NCBI GenBank assembly: GCA_046263155.1
Contig: JBHELF010000152.1
Span: 1 to 25,589 of the forward strand
Direction: 5' to 3'
Length of the DNA: 25,589 bases
DNA from: DATADF01 sp046263155
GTDB lineage: Bacteria; Actinomycetota; CADDZG01; WHSQ01
Notes under the pieces: model-generated
Seen by the model: the letters and a program-made list of their open reading frames with translations, nothing else
The model's database searches: none
Told to the model about the DNA's origin: nothing
Made by a program: the position numbers and the translations under genes
Shown here: one piece after another, positions 15,731 through 24,757 of the stretch
Layout of the letters: the number at the start of each line of letters is the position of its first letter
How positions within the stretch are numbered: position 1 is the first letter of the stretch

Positions 15731-17700
15731 TGTCCCAGCGACCAAGCGCGCTTGGAATCGATCGCGTGACGCTTCGACTTGCGGTGTTGGGCGTTCTGAT
15801 CGTGGCGGCGTTCGTGGGCCTGTTCTCGCGTCTCTGGTTCCTGCAGGTACTCGCCTCGGAGCGCTATCAGCAACTCGCTCGTGATAACCGGCTACGCACG
15901 ATCCAATCCGAGCCGCCCCGAGGCCAGATTCTGGACCGCAACGGAGAGGCCTTGGTGCGTAACCGGCTCTCGCTTGCGGTCACCATCGACAGACAGGTGG
16001 TCACCGGTCGCCGTCGGACGGCAAGGGTGTTGACGCGACTCGAAGAGATCATCGACGAGCCCGCCCGCCTCATGCGAATTCGTCTGAACGACGCCACGGT
16101 GTCGCCTTACAAACCGATCCCGGTGGCGACGGACATCACAATTGAAGAGGCCAATGCGATTCTCGAGCGCCTCAACCACTTTCCCGGCGTAAACGTTCAG
16201 GAGCTCCCACTGCGCACGTATCCGCAGGGTCCTCTGGCGGCAGTGACGCTTGGTTATGTGGGTGAGATCTCCGAGGAAAATCTGAAGTCCTCTCACTTCG
16301 CGAAAGCACGGCCTGCCTATGCAGCCGGGGACATCATCGGGAAATCCGGGATCGAGTACTTCTACGATCGTCTGTTGCGAGGCACACCGAGTCTCGACAC
16401 GATGATCGTGAATTCCGCCGGCGACGTCGTCGATAAGCGCCACATTCGGGACCAGGATGCTGGGGATGACTTGGTCTTAACGCTGGACGCGCGCGTCCAG
16501 CGAGTTACAGAGCAAGCCTTAGAGGCTGGGTTGGCCGCGGCCCGCGGCGAATTCAATGCACCCGCTGCCGCAGCGGTCGTGATGGATCCGACCAACGGCG
16601 AGGTGATTGCTCTGGCCAGCAGTCCGACGTACGACCCGGAGGTACTGGCGGACGGAATCAGCTTTCGAGAATTCGACTCCCTCGGAGGTAGAACGCCGAG
16701 CAATCCCGACGATGACGCTCTGTTGAATCGGGCCATTCAGGCGCAGAGAGCTCCGGGATCAACATTCAAGGTCGTCACCGCGGGAGCGGCGCTCGGCCAC
16801 GACATCGTCGATCCCTACGTGCGCCTGGAGTGTCCCGGAGCGGCGGTCTATCCGCCGGAGGGGGGGCCGGGCAGCGTCCTGTTTCGCAACTGGACCTCGG
16901 CTCACTTCGGATACATCGATCTGCCCACATCTTTAGAGATCTCCTGCGACACCTTTTATTACGAGCTTGGCTGGCGGATGGAGGAAGCGTGGGGTCCTTA
17001 CAACGACGGGGACGGCAGCGAGCGCTTCCAGAAGTACATGCGTCTGGCCGGGTTCGGCCACGAGACCGGAATCGACCTCCCCAACGAGGCCGATGGTGTG
17101 GTTCCGGACCTCGCGTGGTGTAACCGGAACAAGGAGCTGGGCTACTGCCCAGATGGATGGCTGCCCGGTTATACGGTCAACATGGCCATCGGCCAGGGAG
17201 CGCTCGTGGTCACCCCGATCCAGATGGCAGTTACCTACACCGCGATTGCAAACGGTGGAACTGTGTGGGAGCCGCGCCTCGCCCTCAGGCTCGTCCGAAC
17301 TGATGACGGCGAGGAGAAAGTGATTCGCGAGTTCGATGCCCGGTCGGCGGCCCGGCTTCCCCTCGACCCTACCGAGCTGGCGCTCATGCGCGAGGGACTC
17401 GAGCGTGTGATTTCCGGATCGGATGGCACGGCGACGGGGGCGTTCGCCGGATTCCCCCTGGACCTTTATCCCATCGCCGGCAAGACGGGGACAGCCGAAA
17501 GAGGCGAAACAGGACTAAACGATTCCTGGTTCGTTTCCTACGGCCCGGCGGACGACCCTCGCTACGTGATCTCGGTCTATGTCGAGGAAGCCGGGCACGG
17601 AGGAGAGACCGCGGCCCCCATTGCGCGTCAGATCTGGGAAGGGATCTTCGAACTGGACGACGTCACCGACGTCCGCCTGGGTCAGGACTTCTCGGGCTAA
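15730..17700 (+). CDS. mrdA: Penicillin-binding protein 2, class B transpeptidase of the elongasome
   Basis: A 656-residue peptidoglycan transpeptidase that cross-links lateral wall made by RodA. A short cytoplasmic tail precedes one membrane helix (about residues 17-36). The PBP dimerisation or pedestal domain starts with RTIQSEPPRGQILDRNG (57-73). The transpeptidase domain holds all three active-site motifs: SxxK at Ser344-Lys347 (APGSTFK), SCD at 405-407, and KTGT at 585-588. A two-cysteine insertion (CNRNKELGYC, about 464-473) may form a disulphide. ATG 15730 overlaps the mreD stop by one base, and the stop overlaps rodA by one base. Length is normal for PBP2. It acts with the SEDS polymerase encoded next to it. 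Confidence 0.95.
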   Translation: MSQRPSALGIDRVTLRLAVLGVLIVAAFVGLFSRLWFLQVLASERYQQLARDNRLRTIQSEPPRGQILDRNGEALVRNRLSLAVTIDRQVVTGRRRTARVLTRLEEIIDEPARLMRIRLNDATVSPYKPIPVATDITIEEANAILERLNHFPGVNVQELPLRTYPQGPLAAVTLGYVGEISEENLKSSHFAKARPAYAAGDIIGKSGIEYFYDRLLRGTPSLDTMIVNSAGDVVDKRHIRDQDAGDDLVLTLDARVQRVTEQALEAGLAAARGEFNAPAAAAVVMDPTNGEVIALASSPTYDPEVLADGISFREFDSLGGRTPSNPDDDALLNRAIQAQRAPGSTFKVVTAGAALGHDIVDPYVRLECPGAAVYPPEGGPGSVLFRNWTSAHFGYIDLPTSLEISCDTFYYELGWRMEEAWGPYNDGDGSERFQKYMRLAGFGHETGIDLPNEADGVVPDLAWCNRNKELGYCPDGWLPGYTVNMAIGQGALVVTPIQMAVTYTAIANGGTVWEPRLALRLVRTDDGEEKVIREFDARSAARLPLDPTELALMREGLERVISGSDGTATGAFAGFPLDLYPIAGKTGTAERGETGLNDSWFVSYGPADDPRYVISVYVEEAGHGGETAAPIARQIWEGIFELDDVTDVRLGQDFSG

Positions 17701-18878
17701 TGGCCTTCGAGGGAGCTTTTGAAGAAGCCGTCGATCGAATCGGGGGCGAGCCCATTTCAGCACGGATGGCGCGCAAGGCTCCCATCCGTCATTTGGATCC
17801 CACGCTGTTGCTGACGACCTTGATGCTTTCGGCGTTCGGAGCTTTGATGGTTCTCTCGGCAACGGCCAGTCAACAGGAACAGGCGGGGCTTGACCCCAAC
17901 ACGTACTTCAAAAGGCAGATCGCCTACATGGCGGCGGGAGCTCTGCTGTTGCTTTTCATCAGCTTCTTCGACTATCGCCACTTCCGTGGTTTCGCTCCTT
18001 TCATTTATGCCGCAACGATCGTTGCGCTGGTTATCGTTTTGACACCCTTGGGCGAGGTTCAATCAGGCGCTCGAAGGTGGATCAATTTCGGAGCCTTCCA
18101 AGCACAGCCGTCTGAGCTCGCCAAGATCGCCGTGATCGTGGCGCTGGCGGCCTATCTCGCCGAGCGAAAGGCAGATCTTCTGGGGCGCGATATCGCGATC
18201 TGCTGCGCGGTCGTCATGGTTCCTGCGACGCTCATCTATCTCGAGCCCGACCTGGGAACGATGATCGTCTTCGTAGCGTTGCTCGGGGCCCTGCTGTTGG
18301 TGGCCGGAGCGAAGTTGCGTCATTTCCTAGCCTTGGGAGCGGTGGGCATCGCACTCGTCGCCACGGTGCTGCAAGCAGGCTTGCTGAAGGACTACCAGCT
18401 CAACCGGATCACCGCGTTTTTGGATCCCGATCCGGATGTTCAGTCCATCGGTTACAACCTGACGCAATCAAAGATCGCGATCGGCTCTGGGGCTTTCACC
18501 GGCAAGGGCCTACAGGGCGAGAACACGCAGACCACGCTCGACTTCGTACCGGAACAGCACACCGACTTCATATTTACGGCGGTGGGGGAGCAGCTGGGGT
18601 TCGTGGGCTCTGCCGCACTCCTCGCGCTGTTCGCCTTCCTGATCTGGCGCGCGCTTCGCATAGCGACTCTGTCCCGAGACCTATTCGGCACGCTCGTTGC
18701 CGCGGGCATCGGGACTTTGTGGGCGTTCCAGCTCTTCGTGAATGTAGGAATGACGATGGGAATCATGCCCATCACGGGCGTCCCGCTTCCGTTCGTCTCA
18801 TTTGGAGGATCAAGCTTGCTAACTAACTATTTGGCCGTCGGCCTGTTACTGAATATCCATATGCGGAGATTCCTGTGA
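17700..18878 (+). CDS. rodA: SEDS-family peptidoglycan polymerase RodA
   Basis: A 392-residue polytopic membrane glycosyltransferase that polymerises lipid II with PBP2. Family signatures present are QPSELAK (136-142), EPDLGT (182-187), FVPEQHTDFIF with the presumed catalytic Asp289, and GVPLPFVSFGGSSL near the C-terminus. Around ten transmembrane helices can be drawn. The N-terminal 30 residues are a soluble extension before the first helix. ATG 17700 overlaps the mrdA stop (TAATG), and the 3' end overlaps the RNase gene by 4 bases (GTGA). FtsW is the main alternative, but the neighbouring mreBCD and PBP2 genes make RodA the better call. Confidence 0.95.
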   Translation: MAFEGAFEEAVDRIGGEPISARMARKAPIRHLDPTLLLTTLMLSAFGALMVLSATASQQEQAGLDPNTYFKRQIAYMAAGALLLLFISFFDYRHFRGFAPFIYAATIVALVIVLTPLGEVQSGARRWINFGAFQAQPSELAKIAVIVALAAYLAERKADLLGRDIAICCAVVMVPATLIYLEPDLGTMIVFVALLGALLLVAGAKLRHFLALGAVGIALVATVLQAGLLKDYQLNRITAFLDPDPDVQSIGYNLTQSKIAIGSGAFTGKGLQGENTQTTLDFVPEQHTDFIFTAVGEQLGFVGSAALLALFAFLIWRALRIATLSRDLFGTLVAAGIGTLWAFQLFVNVGMTMGIMPITGVPLPFVSFGGSSLLTNYLAVGLLLNIHMRRFL

Positions 18879-20281
18879 GCGACGCGGCTCCCCGGCGGCG
18901 CGAGAAGGCCGCAGACGTCGCCCGGATCGATCCGGCACAGGATCTCGTCATTGCGCAGCCATCCAGCGGACGACGCTCATCCGACACCACTCGTGGTCGC
19001 CGAAGGCCCGCCAGAAGACGACCTCGAAAGACCGTCGAGGGCGCGGCCGAGCGGGTCATGCTCGTGCATGGCACCGCTGAGGCGATTCAGATCGCCATCT
19101 TGGAAAAAGGTGCGATCGTCGAGCACTACGTCGCTCACGCTGAGGCTCGCTCTCTCGTAGGAAATGTCTATCTCGGCAAGGTTCAGAACGTCTTGCCCGG
19201 AATGGACGCTTCCTTTGTCGAGATCGGCGAAGCACGCAACGGCGTCCTTTACGCGTCCGAGGTAGGCATCGAGGGGGAGGACGGAGATGAGGTCCCGCGC
19301 ATCGAGACGGTGCTGAAGCCGGGTCAGGCGATTCTGGTCCAGGTTACGAAAGACCCAATGGGTTCGAAAGGACCCAGGCTCACGGCGCTGGTCTCGCTCG
19401 CGGGGCGACACCTCGTTCTCGTTCCGGGGGCACGCACGCTGGGCGTTTCTAAGCGCCTTCCCGATTCCGAGCGCTTGCGCCTGCGCGACATCGCGCAGGA
19501 ACTGCGACCCGAAGAACACGGCGTGATCGTTCGTACCGTTGCAGAGGGTGCTTCGAAGGAAGATCTGGAGCGCGATTTGAAACGTCTGGCGGAAGCGTGG
19601 AGCGAGATCAACGACAAGGCTAAGCGCGCTAAGGCACCCGCCCTGCTTTACCACGAACCCGAACTCGAGCTCCGAGTCATTCGCGATCTTTTCAACCGCG
19701 ACGTCCTGCAATGTGTCGTCGACGACGTGGAGCTGGAGTCGAAGCTTCGTGCCTACATACGGGTGACGACGCCTGATCTCGATCATCGTCTCGAGCTTCA
19801 CTCCGGCCCGCTTCCGATCTTCGAGCAGTTCCGCGTGTCGGAGCAGATCAGGAAGTCGCTCGATCGCAAGGTCTGGCTGCCCTCCGGAGGCCACATCGTC
19901 ATCGATCGAACCGAGGCCATGACGGTGATCGATGTGAATACGGGCAAGTTCGTCGGAAGGTCGAACCTCGAAGAGACCGTGTTCCGGACCAACCTCGAGG
20001 CCGGCGTAGAGATCGCCCGCCAGCTGAGGCTTCGGGATATCGGAGGAATCATCGTCATCGATTTCATCGATATGGAGAACACGGGGAATCGCGATGAGCT
20101 GATGCGAAAGTTCCGCCAGGAGATCGATCGCGACCGCACCCGTGCTCAGGTCTTCGACATAACCCCGCTGGGCCTAGTTCAGATGACGCGCAAGAACGTC
20201 TCGGCCGGCATCCTCGAGGCCTTTTCCGATCCTTGTCCCACCTGCGAGGGTCGCGGGATCCTGATTCACGACGTGGACTGA
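18875..20281 (+). CDS. rng: Ribonuclease E/G family endoribonuclease
   Basis: A 468-residue single-strand endoribonuclease for mRNA decay and rRNA maturation. A disordered, Arg-rich N-terminal extension (residues 1-58, with GRRRPARRRPRK) precedes the catalytic core. The S1 RNA-binding domain is at about 93-132 (VGNVYLGKVQNVLPGMDASFVEIG). The DNase I-like subdomain carries the metal-binding Asp353 (VIDVNTGKF) and Asp396 (VIDFIDM). The zinc-link motif CPTC is at 454-457. There is no long C-terminal scaffold, so it resembles RNase G in size, with the extra basic region placed N-terminally. GTG 18875 overlaps the rodA stop by 4 bases and has GGAG upstream. This makes its expression depend on the wall-synthesis operon. 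The symbol rne is equally defensible. Confidence 0.92.
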   Translation: MSDAAPRRREKAADVARIDPAQDLVIAQPSSGRRSSDTTRGRRRPARRRPRKTVEGAAERVMLVHGTAEAIQIAILEKGAIVEHYVAHAEARSLVGNVYLGKVQNVLPGMDASFVEIGEARNGVLYASEVGIEGEDGDEVPRIETVLKPGQAILVQVTKDPMGSKGPRLTALVSLAGRHLVLVPGARTLGVSKRLPDSERLRLRDIAQELRPEEHGVIVRTVAEGASKEDLERDLKRLAEAWSEINDKAKRAKAPALLYHEPELELRVIRDLFNRDVLQCVVDDVELESKLRAYIRVTTPDLDHRLELHSGPLPIFEQFRVSEQIRKSLDRKVWLPSGGHIVIDRTEAMTVIDVNTGKFVGRSNLEETVFRTNLEAGVEIARQLRLRDIGGIIVIDFIDMENTGNRDELMRKFRQEIDRDRTRAQVFDITPLGLVQMTRKNVSAGILEAFSDPCPTCEGRGILIHDVD

Positions 20282-20330
20282 TGAGCGGTCAACGATCGCC
20301 GCTCCCAGCACTCTGGCTCGGGGGCGGCTC

Positions 20331-20339
20331 TGGTATCCT
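20331..20339 (+). promoter_or_regulatory. Candidate extended -10 promoter for rplU-rpmA
   Basis: TGGTATCCT contains an extended -10 (TGN before TATCCT) in the 97-base gap after the RNase gene. No recognisable -35 is seen. Transcription would start near 20346 and give a leader of about 33 bases carrying AAGGAG. Confidence 0.45.
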
Positions 20340-20378
20340 GGGCGTTCATTCGGAAACGCAATTCCACTAAGGAGCTAC

Positions 20379-20756
20379 GTGTACGCGATCATCCGCGCGG
20401 GCGGAAAGCAGTACAAGGTCGCTAAGGGCGACGTCATAGAGGTTGAGCGTCTGAAGGACTCAGACGAAGTCAGTTTCGTCCCTCTGCTCGTCGTCGATGA
20501 CAAGGGCAAGACCCATTCAGATAAGTCGAAGCTGGCCGACGCCCGGGTTACCGCTCGCGTCGTGGGAGAGTCGCGCGGCCCGAAGATCGAGGTCTTCAAG
20601 TTCCGCAACAAAAGCGGCTACAAACGAAACACCGGGCATAAGCAGCGCTACACAGCGGTTGAAATTGCCGATATCAAGTTGACGGCGGGCCGGGCCAAGA
20701 GCTCGAAGGGCGAGGCCGCAGCGACCGCCGAACCGGCGGACGAGAAGGAGAACTGA
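20379..20756 (+). CDS. rplU: 50S ribosomal protein L21
   Basis: A 125-residue large-subunit protein that binds 23S rRNA. The start YAIIRAGGKQYKVAKGDVIEVE and the basic tail region FKFRNKSGYKRNTGHKQRYT are diagnostic. The normal family length is about 103; the last 22 residues (from AGRAKSSKG) are an Ala/Glu/Lys-rich extension, likely disordered. GTG 20379 has AAGGAG four bases upstream. rpmA starts one base after the stop. Confidence 0.97.
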   Translation: MYAIIRAGGKQYKVAKGDVIEVERLKDSDEVSFVPLLVVDDKGKTHSDKSKLADARVTARVVGESRGPKIEVFKFRNKSGYKRNTGHKQRYTAVEIADIKLTAGRAKSSKGEAAATAEPADEKEN

Positions 20757-20757
20757 G

Positions 20758-21009
20758 ATGGCACATAAGAAAGGCGCGGCCTCCTCGCGGAATGGGAGAG
20801 ATTCGGAGTCCAAGCGGCTGGGCGTCAAGGCCTTCGGAGGCCAGGAGGTGAAGGCAGGAGCGATCCTCGTGCGTCAGCGGGGGACCAAGGTTCACCCCGG
20901 CGACAACGTGCGCCGAGGCGCCGACGACACGCTGTTTGCGACCGCCGCCGGCACCGTGAACTGGCACCGGCTTCGCGGCCGGCGAGTCGTCAGCATTGTG
21001 AATGAGTAA
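20758..21009 (+). CDS. rpmA: 50S ribosomal protein L27
   Basis: An 83-residue ribosomal protein whose N-terminus reaches the peptidyl-transferase centre. It begins MAHKKGAASSRNGRDS, the form without the cleaved N-terminal extension seen in Firmicutes. QRGTKVHPGDNVRRGADDTLFA is the family signature. One base separates it from rplU, and AAGGAG near the end of rplU serves as ribosome site. A strong terminator follows. Confidence 0.97.
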   Translation: MAHKKGAASSRNGRDSESKRLGVKAFGGQEVKAGAILVRQRGTKVHPGDNVRRGADDTLFATAAGTVNWHRLRGRRVVSIVNE

Positions 21010-21033
21010 AACTTTCTTCTGTTTGGGTTGCGA

Positions 21034-21058
21034 GGGGTCCCCAATGGGACCCCTTTTT
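21034..21058 (+). terminator. Strong intrinsic terminator after rpmA
   Basis: GGGGTCCC (21034-21041) and GGGACCCC (21046-21053) form a perfect 8-bp stem with loop CAAT, followed by TTTTT (21054-21058). It is the clearest terminator in the window. The obgE start lies only 26 bases beyond it. Confidence 0.92.
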
Positions 21059-21084
21059 GATTCGCGACACGCAATGGAGGCCCC

Positions 21085-22350
21085 GTGGCATTTGTCGACG
21101 AGGCGAAGGTCAGAGTCAGCGCGGGCGCGGGAGGTAACGGGATCGTTGCCTGGCATCGCGAGCCCTACAAGCCCAAAGGCGGGCCCGATGGGGGGGACGG
21201 AGGCGACGGAGGAACCGTCGTGTTTCGCGCGGATCCCTCCGTTGGAACCCTGCTCGAGCTGCGAGACCATCCGCACGTAAAGGCGGAGCGAGGGGGTCAC
21301 GGGCAAGTAAAGCGCCGCCACGGGCACCGCGGCGCCGACCGCATCGTTCACGTTCCGGTCGGCACGGTCGTATACGACGAGGAAGGCGTTCTGCTCGCCG
21401 ACTTGGCCAATGAGGGGGACGAGTTCGTGGCGGCCCGCGGTGGACGGGGAGGCCGAGGCAATGCTCGCTTCGCATCCGCCGTGCGGCGCGCGCCTGCGTT
21501 TGCGGAAAACGGAGAGCCGGGCGCGGAACGGTGGTTGAAGCTCGAGCTCCGCCTGCTGGCAGACGTCGGGCTCGTGGGTTTCCCCAACGCGGGAAAGTCG
21601 ACCTTGATCTCGCGCATCTCTTCGGCAGGTCCCAAGATCGCGGACTACCCGTTCACGACCTTGGTCCCCAATCTGGGATCCGTGAGCCGGGCGGAGACCT
21701 CGTTCGTGGTAGCCGACATTCCCGGCCTCGTCCCCGGCGCCCACGAGGGCAAGGGCCTCGGTGATCAATTCCTTCGGCATGTGAGACGCGCGGCCGTATT
21801 CGTCTTCGTCGTGGATCTCGCGGCGACCGATCGTGATCCCGCGCTCGATACGACCGTGCTGCGGCGTGAGCTCGAGGCTTTCGACGCCGAATTGGCGGCG
21901 CGTCCGGGCCTGGTCGTCGCGAACAAGATCGACGTCGCGCGCGATCACCTCGATTCGGTCCAGGCGCGCGAACCCGATGCTCTGCCGAGATCCGCGGTGA
22001 CCGGCGAGGGTCTCGACACCTTCTTGGACGTGCTGGTGGAGATCGTTGCTCGTGAACGCGCCACAAAGCCGCCCGCTGCCGGCTATGTTCGCCACGTCGT
22101 CCCGATGGACGCGATTAAGGTCGTTGCGGAGGGTTCGGGTTGGCGGGTCACGGGTAGCGCCGTGGAACGCGCAGTCGCTGCCACCGACATGGACAACGAT
22201 GAGGCCGTGGCGCGGCTGCAGCGAAGATTGATCTCTTTGGGCGTGGAGAAAGAGTTAGGCCGCGCCGGTGCCAAACGGGGGGATGAAGTGCGCATCGGGA
22301 AAACAGCTTTTGACTTCCTGCCGGAGGGCGAGGGCGATGACGAGACCTAA
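21085..22350 (+). CDS. obgE: GTPase Obg (CgtA), ribosome assembly factor
   Basis: A 421-residue GTPase acting in 50S maturation and stress response. The glycine-rich Obg fold occupies residues 1-158 (GAGGNGIVAWHRE, KGGPDGGDGGDGG, RGGRGGRGNARF). The G domain has G1 GFPNAGKST (165-173), G3 DIPG (211-214) and the NKID motif (280-283). The C-terminal OCT domain, typical of Gram-positive Obg, spans about 335-415. GTG 21085 has GGAGG four bases upstream. The last 14 bases overlap proB. Its placement after rplU-rpmA is conserved in many bacteria, but a strong terminator lies between, so its transcription depends on read-through or an unseen promoter. Confidence 0.96.
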   Translation: MAFVDEAKVRVSAGAGGNGIVAWHREPYKPKGGPDGGDGGDGGTVVFRADPSVGTLLELRDHPHVKAERGGHGQVKRRHGHRGADRIVHVPVGTVVYDEEGVLLADLANEGDEFVAARGGRGGRGNARFASAVRRAPAFAENGEPGAERWLKLELRLLADVGLVGFPNAGKSTLISRISSAGPKIADYPFTTLVPNLGSVSRAETSFVVADIPGLVPGAHEGKGLGDQFLRHVRRAAVFVFVVDLAATDRDPALDTTVLRRELEAFDAELAARPGLVVANKIDVARDHLDSVQAREPDALPRSAVTGEGLDTFLDVLVEIVARERATKPPAAGYVRHVVPMDAIKVVAEGSGWRVTGSAVERAVAATDMDNDEAVARLQRRLISLGVEKELGRAGAKRGDEVRIGKTAFDFLPEGEGDDET

Positions 22351-23467
22351 TCTCGAGGCCCCCGACCGCGTCGTGGTCAAAATCGGGACGGCCTCGCTCG
22401 TAGGCGCCGACGGCAAACCCGACGAGGCTCGGCTGGCGCAGCTCTGCGAGCAGATCTCAGAGTTGAACGCCCGCGGTTGCCGCGTAACTCTTGTTTCCTC
22501 TGGAGCGATTGCTGCCGGTCTGGGCCCGCTCGGGATAAGGACCCGGCCCTCGGATATTCCTTCTCTCCAGGCTGCGGCCGCGGTAGGGCAGGGTCGACTG
22601 CTGGAGACCTATGCGCGGCTGTTCGCGACTCACGGTCAGGTGGTGGCGCAGCTCTTACTGACTCGCTACGACTTCATGCATCGTCAGCAATACCTGAACG
22701 CCCGCAACACGCTGGAGAAGCTGTTCGATCTCACTGCGATCCCTGTAGTCAACGAGAACGACACCATCGCAGTGGACGAGATCAGATTTGGAGACAACGA
22801 CCTCCTGGCTGCCTTGGTCGCAAACCTCGCCCGTGCCAAGCTCCTCCTTCTTCTGACCGACGCCGGCGGACTCCACGCGGCCGATCCCCGGCGCAATCCG
22901 GATGCGCCGATCATCGACGAGGTCGAACGCATCACTCCCGAACTTGAACGGGCTGCCGGTGGACGTGGATCCGACCTCGCGAGCGGAGGCATGGCCTCGA
23001 AGATCGCAGCCGCGTGGGTGGCGACGTTCTCCGGGGTTGGGGTGGTTGTGGCCGATGCCGCGGATCGGGACGTCGTCCACAGAGTCGCACGCGGTGAATC
23101 CGTCGGGACTTATTTCCACCCACACCCGACCCGAGCTTCGGCTCGGCGCTTATGGATCTCGTTTGGTCAACCTCCTCGCGGCACGATCTTCGTCGACGAG
23201 GGCGCACATAAGGCCGTAACCGAGCGTAAAAGCAGCCTCTTGCCTGTTGGGGTCTTGGAGGTACGCGGGGCATTTAGAGCGGGGGACACAGTCGATGTCG
23301 CAACGGGGAACGGGCGAGTCTTCGCGCGCGGCTTGGTACGCTACGACTCGCACGAACTGGATCAAGCGCGAGGACGTTCAACGGCCGAGCTGGCGGGCAA
23401 AGAGGTGATCCACCGCGATCAACTGATCGTGCTCGAGGCCAATCCAACGGCGGGAGACGAAGCGTGA
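22337..23467 (+). CDS. proB: Glutamate 5-kinase
   Basis: A 376-residue enzyme for the first step of proline synthesis, phosphorylation of glutamate. The amino acid kinase domain starts RVVVKIGTASLVG and includes VTLVSSGAIAAGL, NENDTIAVDEIRFGDNDLLAA and LLTDAGGLHAADP. A C-terminal PUA domain (about residues 275-365, with GTIFVDEGAHKAVTERKSSLLPVG) is complete, so this is the long bacterial form, usually feedback-inhibited by proline. ATG 22337 lies inside the end of obgE (14-base overlap), with GAGGG about 3 to 8 bases upstream. The proA start overlaps its stop by 4 bases. Confidence 0.95.
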   Translation: MTRPNLEAPDRVVVKIGTASLVGADGKPDEARLAQLCEQISELNARGCRVTLVSSGAIAAGLGPLGIRTRPSDIPSLQAAAAVGQGRLLETYARLFATHGQVVAQLLLTRYDFMHRQQYLNARNTLEKLFDLTAIPVVNENDTIAVDEIRFGDNDLLAALVANLARAKLLLLLTDAGGLHAADPRRNPDAPIIDEVERITPELERAAGGRGSDLASGGMASKIAAAWVATFSGVGVVVADAADRDVVHRVARGESVGTYFHPHPTRASARRLWISFGQPPRGTIFVDEGAHKAVTERKSSLLPVGVLEVRGAFRAGDTVDVATGNGRVFARGLVRYDSHELDQARGRSTAELAGKEVIHRDQLIVLEANPTAGDEA

Positions 23468-24711
23468 GTGACGTTCAGGAGATCTGTCGGCGAGCCGCCA
23501 CGGCCGCCACCAGTCTGGCCCGTCTCCCCACAGAGGTTAAGAACGCGGCACTTCTGTCCATGGCGGCCGCGCTCGAACGGGCGGAACCGGCGCTCGTGGC
23601 CGCCAATCGGCGGGATGTCGAGCGGACACAAGCTGCGGGAGCGCCGAAGAGCCTGGTCGACCGACTGACGCTCACGGAGAGTCGCGTTGATGCGATGGCT
23701 GCAGCGCTGCGCGCCATAGCAGCACAGCCTGATCCGATCGGGGAGGTCGTGGAGGGTTGGCGTCGGCCGAACGGCTTGCTCGTCGAGAAGGTGCGCGTCC
23801 CGCTCGGAGTGGTCGCGGTGATCTACGAGGCGCGGCCCAACGTTACGGCGGACGTAGCCGGTCTCTGTCTCAAGTCCGGGAACGCGTGCGTGCTGCGTGG
23901 ACCGTCGAACGCCCTGGAGTCAAACGTTGCCATCGTGAAGCTGCTTCGCGAAGCCATTGCCTCGGCTGGAGTAACCGGCGACGCGTTGCAGCTCGTCGAC
24001 GATCCCAGCCGAGAGTCCGGCATCGAGTTGATGCGCGCTAAGGGCGTCGTGGACTTGGTGGTCCCGCGTGGAGGCCCTGCACTAATCCGAGCCATTGAGG
24101 AGAACGCCACAGTTCCCTTCATCATCGACGGAGACGGCAACTGCCATCTCTATGTGGATCGCGCCGCCGACCCGCAGATGGCGACCTCGATCGTTCTGAA
24201 CGCCAAGACGCAGCGGCCGAGTGTGTGCAACGCGATCGAAACGTTGCTGGTCCATGAGGAACTCGCGGACAAGTGGCTGCCCGGTGCACTGGAGGCACTG
24301 GCCGACCGAGGCGTCCAGATTCGCGGCGACTCGAGGGTGCGTCAGATCTTTCCCACTGCCGCGGAGGCCACCGACGAGGACTGGGCCCGCGAATATCTCG
24401 ACTTGATCCTGGCCGTTCGCGTCGTGCCTTCGGCGGAGGACGCGATTACGCATATCAACCGTTGGGGGACTTCCAATGCCGAGGGGATCGTCACCCAGGA
24501 CGTCTCGACTGCCCGACGGTTCGCGGCGGAGGTCGACTCCGGATCCGTCTTCATCAATTCCTCCACCCGCTTCTCGGACGGAGGCGAGTTCGGTTTCGGA
24601 GCTGAGATCGGAATCTCCACCCAGAAGCTCCATGCCCGAGGGCCACTGGGTCTAAGGGAGCTGACGAGCGTCAAATACGTGGTCTGGGGCGAGGGGCAAG
24701 TCCGCAGCTAG
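23464..24711 (+). CDS. proA: Gamma-glutamyl phosphate reductase
   Basis: A 415-residue NADPH-dependent enzyme that reduces glutamyl phosphate to the semialdehyde, which cyclises toward proline. The catalytic cysteine is Cys255 in KTQRPSVCNAIETLL. PLGVVAVIYEARPNVTADVAGLCLKSGNA and LVVPRGGPALI are diagnostic. The C-terminal segment FGFGAEIGISTQKLHARGPLGLRELTS is complete, so the protein is full length. GTG 23464 overlaps the proB stop (GTGA). proC is not in the window. Confidence 0.96.
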   Translation: MSDVQEICRRAATAATSLARLPTEVKNAALLSMAAALERAEPALVAANRRDVERTQAAGAPKSLVDRLTLTESRVDAMAAALRAIAAQPDPIGEVVEGWRRPNGLLVEKVRVPLGVVAVIYEARPNVTADVAGLCLKSGNACVLRGPSNALESNVAIVKLLREAIASAGVTGDALQLVDDPSRESGIELMRAKGVVDLVVPRGGPALIRAIEENATVPFIIDGDGNCHLYVDRAADPQMATSIVLNAKTQRPSVCNAIETLLVHEELADKWLPGALEALADRGVQIRGDSRVRQIFPTAAEATDEDWAREYLDLILAVRVVPSAEDAITHINRWGTSNAEGIVTQDVSTARRFAAEVDSGSVFINSSTRFSDGGEFGFGAEIGISTQKLHARGPLGLRELTSVKYVVWGEGQVRS

Positions 24712-24757
24712 GGCACCTGGGTTCCGCCAGTTCGGTCGGCTTTTCGGTTTAGCTAGC

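Noticed and set aside
20282..20378. L21-type autoregulatory leader upstream of rplU
   Set aside because: The gap is short and I could not fold a convincing conserved structure; a simple promoter and leader explain it.
20674..22095. A 473-codon open frame on the minus strand across rpmA and obgE
   Set aside because: It lies opposite clearly conserved plus-strand genes, crosses a terminator, and shows no recognisable motifs; long antisense frames are expected at this GC content.
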